Below are positions 29,198 through 37,406 of a stretch of DNA of 64,000 nucleotides, in pieces (position 1 is the stretch's first letter; every line of letters begins with the position of its first letter). The position numbers and the translations under genes are program-made. The DNA is from Mycolicibacterium neoaurum ATCC 25795 (GTDB lineage Bacteria > Actinomycetota > Actinomycetes > Mycobacteriales > Mycobacteriaceae), in contig NZ_JMDW01000003.1 in assembly GCF_000691525.1 (NCBI RefSeq), positions 124,001 through 188,000 of the forward strand, in the 5' to 3' direction. Below the pieces are notes generated by a model. That model was not told the DNA's origin. It did no database searches and was given only the letters and a program-made list of their open reading frames with translations.

Positions 29198-30315
29198 GCC
29201 GCAGTGCGGTGGTCGGGATCTTCATCGCGGTGTTGGCGTTGGTGCCGGGATGCCAGTGGCGAGGCCTGAACTCGTTGAGCCTGCCCGGTACCGCAGGCAC
29301 CGGCGACGGGGCCTACACCATCCAGGCGCAGCTACCCGACGTTGTGGTCATCCAGCAGAACACCCGCGTCCGGGTTGCCGACGTCAACGTCGGGAACGTC
29401 ACCAAGATCGAGGTTCAGGACTGGCACGCCCTGGTCACCATGCGGATCGACGGAGGCGTCGTGCTGCCCGCCAACGCCACGGCCAAGGTCGGCCAGACCA
29501 GCTTGCTGGGCTCCATGCACATCGAGCTCGCCCCACCCACCGACGCGGTCCCGCAGGGTCGGTTGACCGACGGTTCGGTGATACCGCTGTCCGCGGCCGC
29601 GACCTACCCCACCACGGAGCAGACCCTGGCCTCGGTGTCGGTCCTGCTCAACGGCGGCGGGCTGGCTCAGTTGCAGGAGATCAACCAGAGTTTCGCGACA
29701 GCACTGGCCGGGCGTGAAGACGATATGCGGAGTCTGCTCACCCAACTGGACACCTTCATCAGCGCGTTGAACGCGCAAACCGACGACATCATCACCGCCA
29801 CCGAACATCTCAACGACCTCGCCGGACAGGTCGCCGCCAACGACGTCGTCGTCGACCGGGCGCTGACCACCATGCCGCAGGCGCTGAAGGTTCTCGCCGA
29901 CTCGCGAACCAAACTGGCCGATGCCATCGACGCGCTGGGCAAGTTCAGCGCCATCGCGAACTCGACGGTGCAGCAGAGCCGCGAGTCGTTGGTGAACAAT
30001 CTGCGCCAGATCGCGCCGGTGTTCCGCGAGCTCGCCGATGCCGGACCCGCCCTGACCAGGGGCCTGGACTTCCTGTCCACCTACCCGTGGGTGAAGAGCA
30101 CCATCCCGAACTGGTTCCGCGGCGACTTCGCCAATATCAGCCTCATCGTCGATCTCACCCTGAGTCGGCTGGACAGCAGCATCTTCACCGGTACCCGGTG
30201 GGAGGGCAACCTGACCGAACTGGAGATGCAGTGGGGCCGCACCATCGGCACCATGCCGAGCCCGTACACGGCGGGCAACCCGCTGGTCGCACCGTACCGG
30301 TGGGGGTCGTACTGA
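29194..30315 (+). CDS. mceE: MceE-position lipoprotein
   Basis: 373 residues with a GTG start. The signal peptide ends in a lipobox (LVPGC, Cys about 20), so, as in other Mce operons, the E protein is a lipoprotein. The Mce domain is YTIQAQLPDVVVIQQNTRVRVADVNVGNV. It lacks the long Pro-rich tail of C and D. MceF follows after a one-base gap. Confidence 0.92.
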   Translation: MSRSAVVGIFIAVLALVPGCQWRGLNSLSLPGTAGTGDGAYTIQAQLPDVVVIQQNTRVRVADVNVGNVTKIEVQDWHALVTMRIDGGVVLPANATAKVGQTSLLGSMHIELAPPTDAVPQGRLTDGSVIPLSAAATYPTTEQTLASVSVLLNGGGLAQLQEINQSFATALAGREDDMRSLLTQLDTFISALNAQTDDIITATEHLNDLAGQVAANDVVVDRALTTMPQALKVLADSRTKLADAIDALGKFSAIANSTVQQSRESLVNNLRQIAPVFRELADAGPALTRGLDFLSTYPWVKSTIPNWFRGDFANISLIVDLTLSRLDSSIFTGTRWEGNLTELEMQWGRTIGTMPSPYTAGNPLVAPYRWGSY

Positions 30316-30316
30316 A

Positions 30317-31837
30317 GTGATACGTCTGCACCGCAAGGTTTGGATCCAACTGGCCGTCCTCGGCTCGATCACCGTGATCGCCGGCGCGGTCATGCTTTTC
30401 GGATTCGTCCAAGCACCGGCACTGCTGGGTGTCGGGCGCTATGAGGTCACCCTTGAACTGCCCCGTTCCGGCGGGCTCTATCCGACATCGGTGGTGACCT
30501 ACCGCGGTGACGAAATCGGTCGCGTCACCTCCGTCGATGTGACCGACGTCGGGGTTCGGGCCGTCCTCACACTGGAATCGGACACCCCGGTGCCCGCCGA
30601 TGTTTCCGCCGCAGTGCACAGCCGGTCGGCCATCGGTGAACAGTTCGTCGAACTGACCCCGAACGGGGCGGATGGCCCGAACCTGCGCGATGGCGATGCC
30701 ATCGCATCCGACAGGGTATCGGTGCCCGCCGATATCGCCGGTCTGCTCGATGCGACCAATACTGCGCTGCAAGCCATTCCGCGGGAGAATCTGCGCACCC
30801 TGGTCGACGAGGCCGACACCGCGGTCGGCGGTCTCGGGCGTGAACTCGCCCGGATCGTCGACGGTTCGACCGCTGTCGCCACCGATGCCGGTGCTGTCAC
30901 CGATCAGCTGACCACACTGATCGACCAGTCACCGGCAGTGCTGGACTCCCAAGCGCGGACCGCTGATTCGATCCAGACGTGGGCGTCGCGGATGACGTCG
31001 GTGACCGGCCAGTTCGCGGCCCAGGACGCCGCTTTCGGCGATCTGCTCAACCAGGGCGGACCCGCCCTGCAGGAGGGCCAGGCGCTGTTCGACCGGTTCG
31101 CTCCCGCGCTACCGGTCCTGCTGGCCAACATGGTCAGCCTGGGCGATATCGCGGTGACCTATCGCGCCGATCTGGAGCAACTGCTGGTGTTGTACCCGCA
31201 GGGAACGGCCGTCATGTCCGCCATCACCGCGGCCAATGCGAACACCAAACAGGCCTACCGCGGAATCTATCTGGACTTCAACCTGAATCTGAACTGGCCG
31301 CCGCCATGCAACACCGGATTCCTACCGGCCCGACAGCAGCGCATCCCCACCGACGTCGACGCCCCGGACCGCCCATCGGGGGAGCTGTACTGCCGCGTGC
31401 CACAGAACTCCGATCTCAACGTCCGCGGGGTGCGCAACATCCCGTGCGAGACGAAACCGTGGAAACGCGCGCCCACCGTGGAGATCTGCGAGAGCGATGA
31501 GGAGTACGTCCCACTCAACGACGGCTACAACTGGAAGGGCGACCCGAACGCGACGCTCAGTGGGCAGGGTGTGCCGCAGTACCCGCCCGGGGTGTCCGCG
31601 CCGGGCGAACCGCCACCGCCGATCGCGGGAAGCGCCCCGAACAGCACCGGTGCGCCGGCGCTCGCCGCTCCGGTCACCGGGACACCCGTGGGCGGCGCAC
31701 CGCAGAATGTCGCGGTCGCGGTCTACGACCCCGCCACCGGTGGTTACATCGGACCGGACGGTCGCCGCTACACCCAGGGCGACCTGGCGCAGTCGGGCGA
31801 GCGCACGTGGGAGTCCATGCTGGTGCCGTCGGCATAG
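30317..31837 (+). CDS. mceF: MceF-position mammalian-cell-entry protein
   Basis: 506 residues, the longest Mce protein here. N-terminal anchor (residues about 9-30), Mce domain (YEVTLELPRSGGLYPTSVVTYRGDEIGRV), helical region, then a Cys-containing segment (CNTGF, YCRVP, CETKPW, ICESDEE) and a disordered Pro-rich end. The four Cys may form disulfides outside the membrane. This closes the operon; no MceG ATPase or Mce-associated (Mas) genes follow, so the ATPase must be supplied from elsewhere. Confidence 0.92.
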   Translation: MIRLHRKVWIQLAVLGSITVIAGAVMLFGFVQAPALLGVGRYEVTLELPRSGGLYPTSVVTYRGDEIGRVTSVDVTDVGVRAVLTLESDTPVPADVSAAVHSRSAIGEQFVELTPNGADGPNLRDGDAIASDRVSVPADIAGLLDATNTALQAIPRENLRTLVDEADTAVGGLGRELARIVDGSTAVATDAGAVTDQLTTLIDQSPAVLDSQARTADSIQTWASRMTSVTGQFAAQDAAFGDLLNQGGPALQEGQALFDRFAPALPVLLANMVSLGDIAVTYRADLEQLLVLYPQGTAVMSAITAANANTKQAYRGIYLDFNLNLNWPPPCNTGFLPARQQRIPTDVDAPDRPSGELYCRVPQNSDLNVRGVRNIPCETKPWKRAPTVEICESDEEYVPLNDGYNWKGDPNATLSGQGVPQYPPGVSAPGEPPPPIAGSAPNSTGAPALAAPVTGTPVGGAPQNVAVAVYDPATGGYIGPDGRRYTQGDLAQSGERTWESMLVPSA

Positions 31838-31875
31838 TGCACCCGAGGCGGTCCCGGGGTCGCTACTGTCAGCCC

Positions 31876-32316
31876 ATGGCAACCAGCGTTTCCCGTGAAG
31901 TGGTCATCGAGGCGACCCCGGAGGAGATCCTCGCCGTCGTCGCCGACGTCGAATCCACCCCGTCCTGGTCCCCCCAGTACCAGAAGGCCGAGGTGGTCGA
32001 CCGGGACGCGGAGGGCCGTCCGCACCGCGTCATCCAGACCATCAAGACCGTCGGTATCAGCGATCAGCTGACGATCGACTACACGTGGGAGGAGAACAAG
32101 GTCAGCTGGGTGCTGGTCAAGGCCAGTCAGTTGAAATCCCAGGAGTGCAGCTACACCCTGACACCCGAGGGGGACAAGACCCGTGTCCGCTTCGACATGA
32201 CCATCGACCTGGCGATCCCGTTGCCCGGCTTCCTGCTCAAGAAGGTCATGTCCGGTGCCATCGACGTGGCCACCGACGGCTTGCGCAAGCAGGTGCTCAA
32301 GGTCAAGAAGGGGTGA
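31876..32316 (+). CDS. SRPBCC-fold (START-like) protein
   Basis: 146 residues with the Bet v1/START-like signature: [38 protein letters not shown], and the C-terminal amphipathic helix ([19 protein letters not shown]). These proteins bind hydrophobic ligands in a deep pocket. It precedes the racemase with a four-base overlap and resembles Rv0854 in position. It is a paralogue of the gene at 33518. The ligand is unknown, possibly a lipid or CoA ester. Confidence 0.85.
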   Translation: MATSVSREVVIEATPEEILAVVADVESTPSWSPQYQKAEVVDRDAEGRPHRVIQTIKTVGISDQLTIDYTWEENKVSWVLVKASQLKSQECSYTLTPEGDKTRVRFDMTIDLAIPLPGFLLKKVMSGAIDVATDGLRKQVLKVKKG

Positions 32317-33428
32317 CCGGCGGGCAGGAGCGAAGCGACCGGGGATCAAGGAACGGCAGCGGTCCGCTGGCCGGCGTCCGGATCGTCGAACTCGGCGGGA
32401 TCGGGCCCGGACCGCATGCGGCGATGATGTTGTCCGATCTGGGCGCCGATGTGGTGCGCGTCCGTCGGCCCGGCTCGTTGCAGATGCCTGCCGAGAACGT
32501 CGACCTGCTGCACCGCGGCAAGCGCGTCGTCGACGTCGATGTGAAGCGCGAACCGCAGTTGTTGCTCGATCTGGTCGCGAAAGCCGATGTGCTGCTGGAC
32601 TGTTTCCGGCCCGGGACGTGTGAGCGGCTCGGCATCGGACCCGACGAGTGCACCGCGGTGAATCCGCGGCTGATCTATGCGCGCATCACGGGTTGGGGGC
32701 AGGACGGGCCGTTGGCGCAGACCGCCGGGCACGACATCAACTATCTGTCCCAGACCGGGGTGCTGAGCGCCATCGGGTATCGGGATCGCCCTCCGGTCGC
32801 GCCGCTGAACCTGGTCGCCGATTTCGGCGGCGGTTCCATGCTGGCGCTGGTCGGGATCATCGCCGCGCTCTACGAGCGTGAGCGGTCCGGCGTGGGGCAG
32901 GTGATCGACGCGGCGATGGTCGACGGGGTCAGCATGCTGGCTCAGATGATGTGGACCATGAAGGCGACGGGATCGCTTGCCGATCAACGGGAGTCGTTCC
33001 TCCTCGACGGCGGCGCCCCGTTCTATCGGACCTATGAGACGGCCGACGGCGGCCATCTGGCGGTCGGGGCCATCGAGCCGCAGTTCTTCGCGGCGTTGCT
33101 CGCCGGCCTGGAGTTACGCGCCGACGAGGTGCCCGGGCAGTTCGAACGTGACCGCTGGCCGCAGCTGCGCGCCGCGTTCGAGGCGCGAATTGCCACGCGC
33201 ACGCGTGACGAGTGGGTGGCGGTGTTCGCCGGCACCGACGCCTGCGTCACGCCGGTGCTGAGCTGGGCCGAGGCCGCCGACAGCGCGCACCTGCGGGCGC
33301 GCGACACCCTGATCGACGTCGGGGGTGTGCGGCAGGCCGCGCCGGCGCCGCGGTTCTCCCGCACGCCGGCCGGACAGGTCGGTGTCCCGCCGCAGGGCGC
33401 CACCGAGCTCGCCGATCTGGGATGGTGA
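32313..33428 (+). CDS. far: Far-like alpha-methylacyl-CoA racemase (family III CoA-transferase fold)
   Basis: 371 residues from GTG 32313 (GTGA overlap with the SRPBCC gene). Family hallmarks are [32 protein letters not shown] at the N-terminus, AGHDINYLS with the catalytic His, and [11 protein letters not shown] with the catalytic Asp, as in racemase MCR. It would epimerise the alpha-methyl group of branched acyl-CoAs, needed to beta-oxidise sterol side chains and methyl-branched lipids. It matches Rv0855 in position. Adjacent mce genes and fadAB suggest a lipid-catabolism setting, though this is inference. Confidence 0.87.
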   Translation: MTGGQERSDRGSRNGSGPLAGVRIVELGGIGPGPHAAMMLSDLGADVVRVRRPGSLQMPAENVDLLHRGKRVVDVDVKREPQLLLDLVAKADVLLDCFRPGTCERLGIGPDECTAVNPRLIYARITGWGQDGPLAQTAGHDINYLSQTGVLSAIGYRDRPPVAPLNLVADFGGGSMLALVGIIAALYERERSGVGQVIDAAMVDGVSMLAQMMWTMKATGSLADQRESFLLDGGAPFYRTYETADGGHLAVGAIEPQFFAALLAGLELRADEVPGQFERDRWPQLRAAFEARIATRTRDEWVAVFAGTDACVTPVLSWAEAADSAHLRARDTLIDVGGVRQAAPAPRFSRTPAGQVGVPPQGATELADLGW

Positions 33429-33450
33429 CGGCTTTGCTGAAGAACTTGAC

Positions 33451-33511
33451 GTCGATTGGTTAAAACCAGTTCGACAAAATCCTTGCGGCAATATAAGGAC
33501 GGTCTTATATT
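33451..33511 (+). promoter_or_regulatory. Promoter with two inverted repeats before SRPBCC gene
   Basis: An inverted repeat TGGTT-AA-AACCA (33457-33468, with outer GTCGA/TCGAC flanks) and a second, AATATAAG-N6-CTTATATT (33490-33511), lie in the 89 bases before the ATG at 33518. TTCGAC (33470) and TATAAG (33492) are spaced 16 bases and could be -35/-10, so each repeat covers one promoter element. The AT-rich second repeat stands out from its neighbourhood. Confidence 0.55.
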
Positions 33512-33517
33512 TGCCTG

Positions 33518-33955
33518 ATGGCTGTCAGAGCGTCGAGAGAGCTTCTCTTCGACGCCTCGCCGGAGGCGATCCTGGATGCGCTCGCCGACATCGACGAGGT
33601 GCCGACCTGGTCAACCCTGCACAGGGCCACCGAGGTGGTGGATCGTCATCCGGATGGCAGGCCCCATCACGTCAAGGCCACCGTGAAGATCATGGGCATC
33701 ACCGACAAGGAGATGCTGGAGTATCACTGGGGTGACGACTGGATGGTGTGGGACGCCCAGGACACCTTTCAGCAGCGCGGTCAGCATGGTGAGTACAAGC
33801 TGATCCGCGAGGGCGACCGCACCCGGGTCCGCTTCGACCTGATCATCGATCTGGCCGCACCCATCCCGGAGTTCCTGATCCGACGCGCCAAGAAGCTGGT
33901 CCTCGACGCGGCGGTCGACCGGCTACGCGCGCGAGTCAGCCGGTTCTACGGCTGA
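33518..33955 (+). CDS. SRPBCC-fold (START-like) protein, paralogue
   Basis: 145 residues, same fold and length as the protein at 31876 (SRELLFDASPEAILDALADIDEVPTWSTLHRATEVVDRHPDG). Shared positions run through the whole length, so the two are paralogues. It has its own promoter. Corresponds to Rv0856/Rv0857 in gene order. Confidence 0.85.
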   Translation: MAVRASRELLFDASPEAILDALADIDEVPTWSTLHRATEVVDRHPDGRPHHVKATVKIMGITDKEMLEYHWGDDWMVWDAQDTFQQRGQHGEYKLIREGDRTRVRFDLIIDLAAPIPEFLIRRAKKLVLDAAVDRLRARVSRFYG

Positions 33956-34027
33956 CCGGAATGCCGAAGACCAGAATCAGCGTGCGGCAAAAGGAATTCT
34001 GACCACCGTCCTGTCGCTGTCCGGTAC

Positions 34028-34942
34028 ATGCCCACCGGAATCGTTCTCGTTCCCAACCGACAGTCGGCCAACCATGTCGACGACGCCATCGCCCAGGCCC
34101 GCCGCGCCTACGACGCCGGGGTCCGCCAGATCTGGCTGGCCCAGCAGTTCGATCACGACGCCATCGGGTTGGCCGGCTTGATCGGTGCGGCCGTGCCGGG
34201 ACTTGGTGTCGGGACCTCCGTCGTCCCGCTGAATCCGCGGCACCCGTTGATCGTCGCCGCGCAGGCCCAGACGGCGCAGGCCGCCGCCCACGGCAACTTC
34301 AGCCTCGGGATCGGGCTGGGCGCCCACAAACCCGAGCAGGATGCCTTCGGTCGATCGTGGCCGAACCCGGTGGCGCGGCTGCGCGAGCATCTGCAGGTGT
34401 TGCGCGCGGTGTTCGACGACGGCGCGGTCGACTTCCACGGGGACGAATTCAGCGCCGGCCCCGAGTGGCCGGTATCGGTGGCCGGTGGGACCCCGGTCCC
34501 GGTCTATGTGGCGGCGATGGGCCCGAAAGCGTTGCGGGTCACCGGTGAACTGGCCGATGGCACCCTGCCGTATCTGGCCGGTCCCCGCACGGTCGGCGAG
34601 TTCATCGGCCCGGCGATCACCGCGGCTGCCGCCGGCGCGGGCAGGCACGCCCCGAAGATCATCGCGATGGTGCCCGCACTGGTCACCGATGATGTCGCGG
34701 CCGGACGCGCGCTCGCTGCCGAGACTCTGGCCTTCTACGCGACGATTCCCTCGTACCAGAAGGTGATCGAGCGGGAACAGCTCGATTCGATCACCGACCT
34801 TGCCGCCGTCGGTGACGCCGCGACCGTGCGTGCCCAACTGCGTCGCTATCTGGACGCGGGAGCCACCGACGTGGCGCTGAGCCCGCTGGATCATTCGCTG
34901 CCGTCGTTGGAACGGCTCTGGGACGTCACCTCTTCGCTGTAG
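34028..34942 (+). CDS. LLM-class F420-type oxidoreductase
   Basis: 304 residues with the luciferase-like barrel: IWLAQQFDHDAIGLAG, GLGVGTSVVPLNPRHPLIVAAQAQTAQAAAHGNFSLGIGLGAHK and the C-terminal VGDAATVRAQLRRYLDAGATDVALSPL. The SLGIGLG segment is the usual F420-binding G-rich loop. Substrate unknown. No neighbouring gene clearly shares its task. Confidence 0.85.
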   Translation: MPTGIVLVPNRQSANHVDDAIAQARRAYDAGVRQIWLAQQFDHDAIGLAGLIGAAVPGLGVGTSVVPLNPRHPLIVAAQAQTAQAAAHGNFSLGIGLGAHKPEQDAFGRSWPNPVARLREHLQVLRAVFDDGAVDFHGDEFSAGPEWPVSVAGGTPVPVYVAAMGPKALRVTGELADGTLPYLAGPRTVGEFIGPAITAAAAGAGRHAPKIIAMVPALVTDDVAAGRALAAETLAFYATIPSYQKVIEREQLDSITDLAAVGDAATVRAQLRRYLDAGATDVALSPLDHSLPSLERLWDVTSSL

Positions 34943-34991
34943 GCACGATCTTGGCAACACCGCGGCAACATCCGCGGCTTACCGTGAAGCG

Positions 34992-35693
34992 ATGATGTCG
35001 GTACGACGTTCGGCGCTGCTCGACCACCTGGTCGCCGACCGGACCAGGACATCGCAGCACGAGATTCTCGTCGAGTTGCGGCGCGCGATCCTCGACGGTG
35101 GCGTCCCACCGGGCACCCCGATTCCGCCTGCCGAGGTGGCCGACCTGTTCGGGGTCAGCCCGATTCCCATCCGTGAAGCGCTCAAGACCCTGGTGGCCGA
35201 AGGGCTGGTGACACACCGCCGCAACGGGGGATACACCATTGCCCTGCTCACCGCGCAGGAGCTCCGGGAGATGTACATCGTGCGGGAGACGTTGGAGTCG
35301 GCGTCGCTCACCGCGGCGGTGTACAACGCCACCGATGCCGACCGCGCCGCCGCGGTGCTGGCCAATCAACGCCTCGAACAGGCCATCAACGATGGTGATG
35401 CCGCGGCGTATCACCGGGGTAGCCGACAGTTTCACGCCGCGTTGACCGCACCGTCCCGCATGCATCGCCTGCTCCACATGTTGGAGGCGGCGTGGAATGT
35501 CACCGAGCCGGTCCAGTCGATGGTCCATGTCAGTCCCTCCCATCGGGCCGAGCTGCACGCCGATCATCGCGCCATGCTGGAGGCGTTCCTTGCCGGCGAT
35601 GTGGCCTGTCTGTTGGCGGTCGCCGAACACCATGCCGGGCGCCTCAATGCCGTCATCGCGACGCTGCCGCGCGATACCGGCCTGTTGGCCTGA
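34992..35693 (+). CDS. GntR-family regulator (FadR/FCD subgroup)
   Basis: 233 residues. The winged helix lies at 25-90 (LRRAILDGGVPPGTPIPPAEVADLFGVSPIPIREALKTLVAEGLVTHRRNGGYTI) and an all-helical FCD effector domain follows from about 95. The FCD metal-binding His/Asp positions are plausible (HRGSRQFHAAL, HADHRAMLEAF, AEHHAGRL). It precedes an NCS1 permease by 79 bases. Between them lies the palindrome GAGAAATATATTTCTC and a GlnR-like box, so it probably controls the permease. Confidence 0.87.
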   Translation: MMSVRRSALLDHLVADRTRTSQHEILVELRRAILDGGVPPGTPIPPAEVADLFGVSPIPIREALKTLVAEGLVTHRRNGGYTIALLTAQELREMYIVRETLESASLTAAVYNATDADRAAAVLANQRLEQAINDGDAAAYHRGSRQFHAALTAPSRMHRLLHMLEAAWNVTEPVQSMVHVSPSHRAELHADHRAMLEAFLAGDVACLLAVAEHHAGRLNAVIATLPRDTGLLA

Positions 35694-35707
35694 GAAATAT
35701 ATTTCTC
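35692..35707. promoter_or_regulatory. 16-bp palindrome between GntR and permease
   Basis: GAGAAATATATTTCTC is perfectly symmetrical and overlaps the last two bases of the GntR stop. It is a candidate operator for the GntR protein acting on the downstream permease. It is strongly AT-rich compared with surroundings. Confidence 0.6.
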
Positions 35708-35729
35708 CCGCAACCGAGAAGATAAGTCC

Positions 35730-35749
35730 GGTGAAACGGTGGGGAAACA
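35730..35749 (+). promoter_or_regulatory. GlnR-like box before NCS1 permease
   Basis: GGTGAAAC-N6-GAAACA, which fits the mycobacterial/streptomycete GlnR pattern (GnnAC-N6-GnAAC, i.e. AC-n9-AC). Identical at the 14 defined positions to the site at 45858-45877 in the urtA/LuxR region. It lies only 24 bases before the permease ATG, so it may act as a repressor site or the transcript may begin elsewhere. Confidence 0.6.
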
Positions 35750-35772
35750 AAGCGGTCGCATAGTCGGCAACC

Positions 35773-37320
35773 ATGACCGAAACCGTTGTCCCACCCAATA
35801 GCGCGCCACCTGGAGCCGCCGTCGGCGCCGGTGACATCGTCGAAGCCGCCGGACACCCCGTCGGCGGCGGCGTCATCAAGCCCGGCTACGACCCCCGGCT
35901 GACCAATGAGGACCTCGCACCGCTGGGCAAGCAGTCCTGGACCTCCTACAACATCTTCGCGTTCTGGATGTCGGATGTGCACAGCGTCGGCGGTTATGTC
36001 ACCGCGGGCAGTCTGTTCGCGCTCGGCCTGGCCAGTTGGCAGGTGTTGGTCGCGCTGCTGGTCGGTATCACCATCGTCTACTTCTTCTGCAATCTGGTGG
36101 CCAAACCCAGCCAGGCCACCGGCGTCCCGTACCCGGTGATCTGCCGCACTGTGTTCGGTGTGCTCGGTGCGAACATCCCGGCCATCATCCGTGGGTTGAT
36201 CGCGGTGGCCTGGTACGGCATCCAGACCTATCTCGCATCGGCGGCGCTGGATGTCGTGCTGCTCAAGCTCTTTCCCGGACTGATGCCCTACGCGGTGGTC
36301 GAGGACTATGGTTTTGCCGGGCTCTCGTTGCTGGGCTGGTGCAGCTTCCTGCTGCTCTGGGTGCTGCAGGCCTGCGTGTTCTGGCGCGGCATGGAATCAA
36401 TCCGGAAGTTCATCGACTTCTGCGGTCCGGCAGTCTATGTGGTGATGTTCATGCTGTGCGGCTACCTGATCTACAAGGCCGGTTGGGGAGCCATCGACCT
36501 GAACCTCGGTGCGGTCACGCACACCGGTTGGTCGGCGGTGCCGGTCATGTTGGGCGCCATCGCGCTGGTGGTGTCCTACTTCTCCGGCCCGATGCTCAAC
36601 TTCGGTGACTTCTCCCGTTACGGCAAGTCCTTCGAGGCCGTGAAGCGGGGCAACTTCCTGGGTCTGCCGGTGAACTTCCTGGTCTTCTCGGTGCTGGTGG
36701 TCGTCACCGCGTCACTGACATTGCCGGTGTTCGGGGAACTGCTCACCGATCCGGTGGAGACGGTGGCCCGCATCGACTCCACCTTCGCCATCGTGTTGGG
36801 CGCGTTGACGTTCACCATCGCCACCATCGGCATCAACATCGTCGCCAATTTCATCTCACCGGCCTTCGACTTCTCCAACGTCAGCCCGCAGCGCATAAGC
36901 TGGCGCGCGGGCGGCATGATCGCCGCGGTCGGTTCGGTGCTGATCACCCCGTGGAACCTGTACGCCAACCCGGAGGTCATCCACTACACGCTGGAGACCT
37001 TGGGCGCGTTCATCGGCCCGCTGTTCGGTGTCTTGATCGCCGACTACTACCTGGTGCGCAAGCAGAAGGTCGTCGTCGACGATTTGTTCACCATGGCCGA
37101 AACCGGAAAGTACTGGTACACCAAGGGATACAACCGCATCGCGGTGATCGCCACGGTGCTCGGCGCGATCTTGGCGGTGATCCCGGTGCTGCTCGGCGGC
37201 AGCGTCACAGGCATGTACACCGCCGCCCAGTACAGCTGGTTCATCGGCTGCGGCGTCGGCTTTGCGGTGTACTACCTGCTGGGCACCCGCGACAAGCTGG
37301 TTGCCGCATCGCTGTCCTGA
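35773..37320 (+). CDS. NCS1-family nucleobase/allantoin/hydantoin permease
   Basis: 515 residues with about 12 membrane helices. The motif AWYGIQTYLAS (Trp147, Gln151) matches the substrate-binding Trp/Gln of Mhp1, and NIVANFISPAFDFSN matches the distal Asn site. Mhp1 relatives carry hydantoins, uracil or allantoin; allantoin is attractive because urease genes lie 3 kb downstream, but the substrate cannot be read with certainty. The gene is preceded by a GntR gene, a palindrome and a GlnR-like box. Confidence 0.9.
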   Translation: MTETVVPPNSAPPGAAVGAGDIVEAAGHPVGGGVIKPGYDPRLTNEDLAPLGKQSWTSYNIFAFWMSDVHSVGGYVTAGSLFALGLASWQVLVALLVGITIVYFFCNLVAKPSQATGVPYPVICRTVFGVLGANIPAIIRGLIAVAWYGIQTYLASAALDVVLLKLFPGLMPYAVVEDYGFAGLSLLGWCSFLLLWVLQACVFWRGMESIRKFIDFCGPAVYVVMFMLCGYLIYKAGWGAIDLNLGAVTHTGWSAVPVMLGAIALVVSYFSGPMLNFGDFSRYGKSFEAVKRGNFLGLPVNFLVFSVLVVVTASLTLPVFGELLTDPVETVARIDSTFAIVLGALTFTIATIGINIVANFISPAFDFSNVSPQRISWRAGGMIAAVGSVLITPWNLYANPEVIHYTLETLGAFIGPLFGVLIADYYLVRKQKVVVDDLFTMAETGKYWYTKGYNRIAVIATVLGAILAVIPVLLGGSVTGMYTAAQYSWFIGCGVGFAVYYLLGTRDKLVAASLS

Positions 37321-37333
37321 TCCTCGAGACGGC

Positions 37334-37390
37334 CGAGTGTGACGTTGTTGCGTCAATTCCTTGCCGAACAACGCAACAACGTCTCACTCG
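37334..37390. repeat. Intergenic hairpin repeat, copy 2
   Basis: The arms CGAGTGTGACGTTGTTGCGT (37334-37353) and its inverse (37371-37390) match at 19 of 20 positions around a 17-base loop. It lies between the convergent permease and dapC genes. The arm shares CGAG(A/T)GTGACGTT(C/G)TTGCG with the hairpin at 16580-16636. No T-tract is present, so an ordinary rho-independent terminator is not the whole story. Confidence 0.78.
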
Positions 37391-37406
37391 CGGCATCCGG
37401 CGGGTG

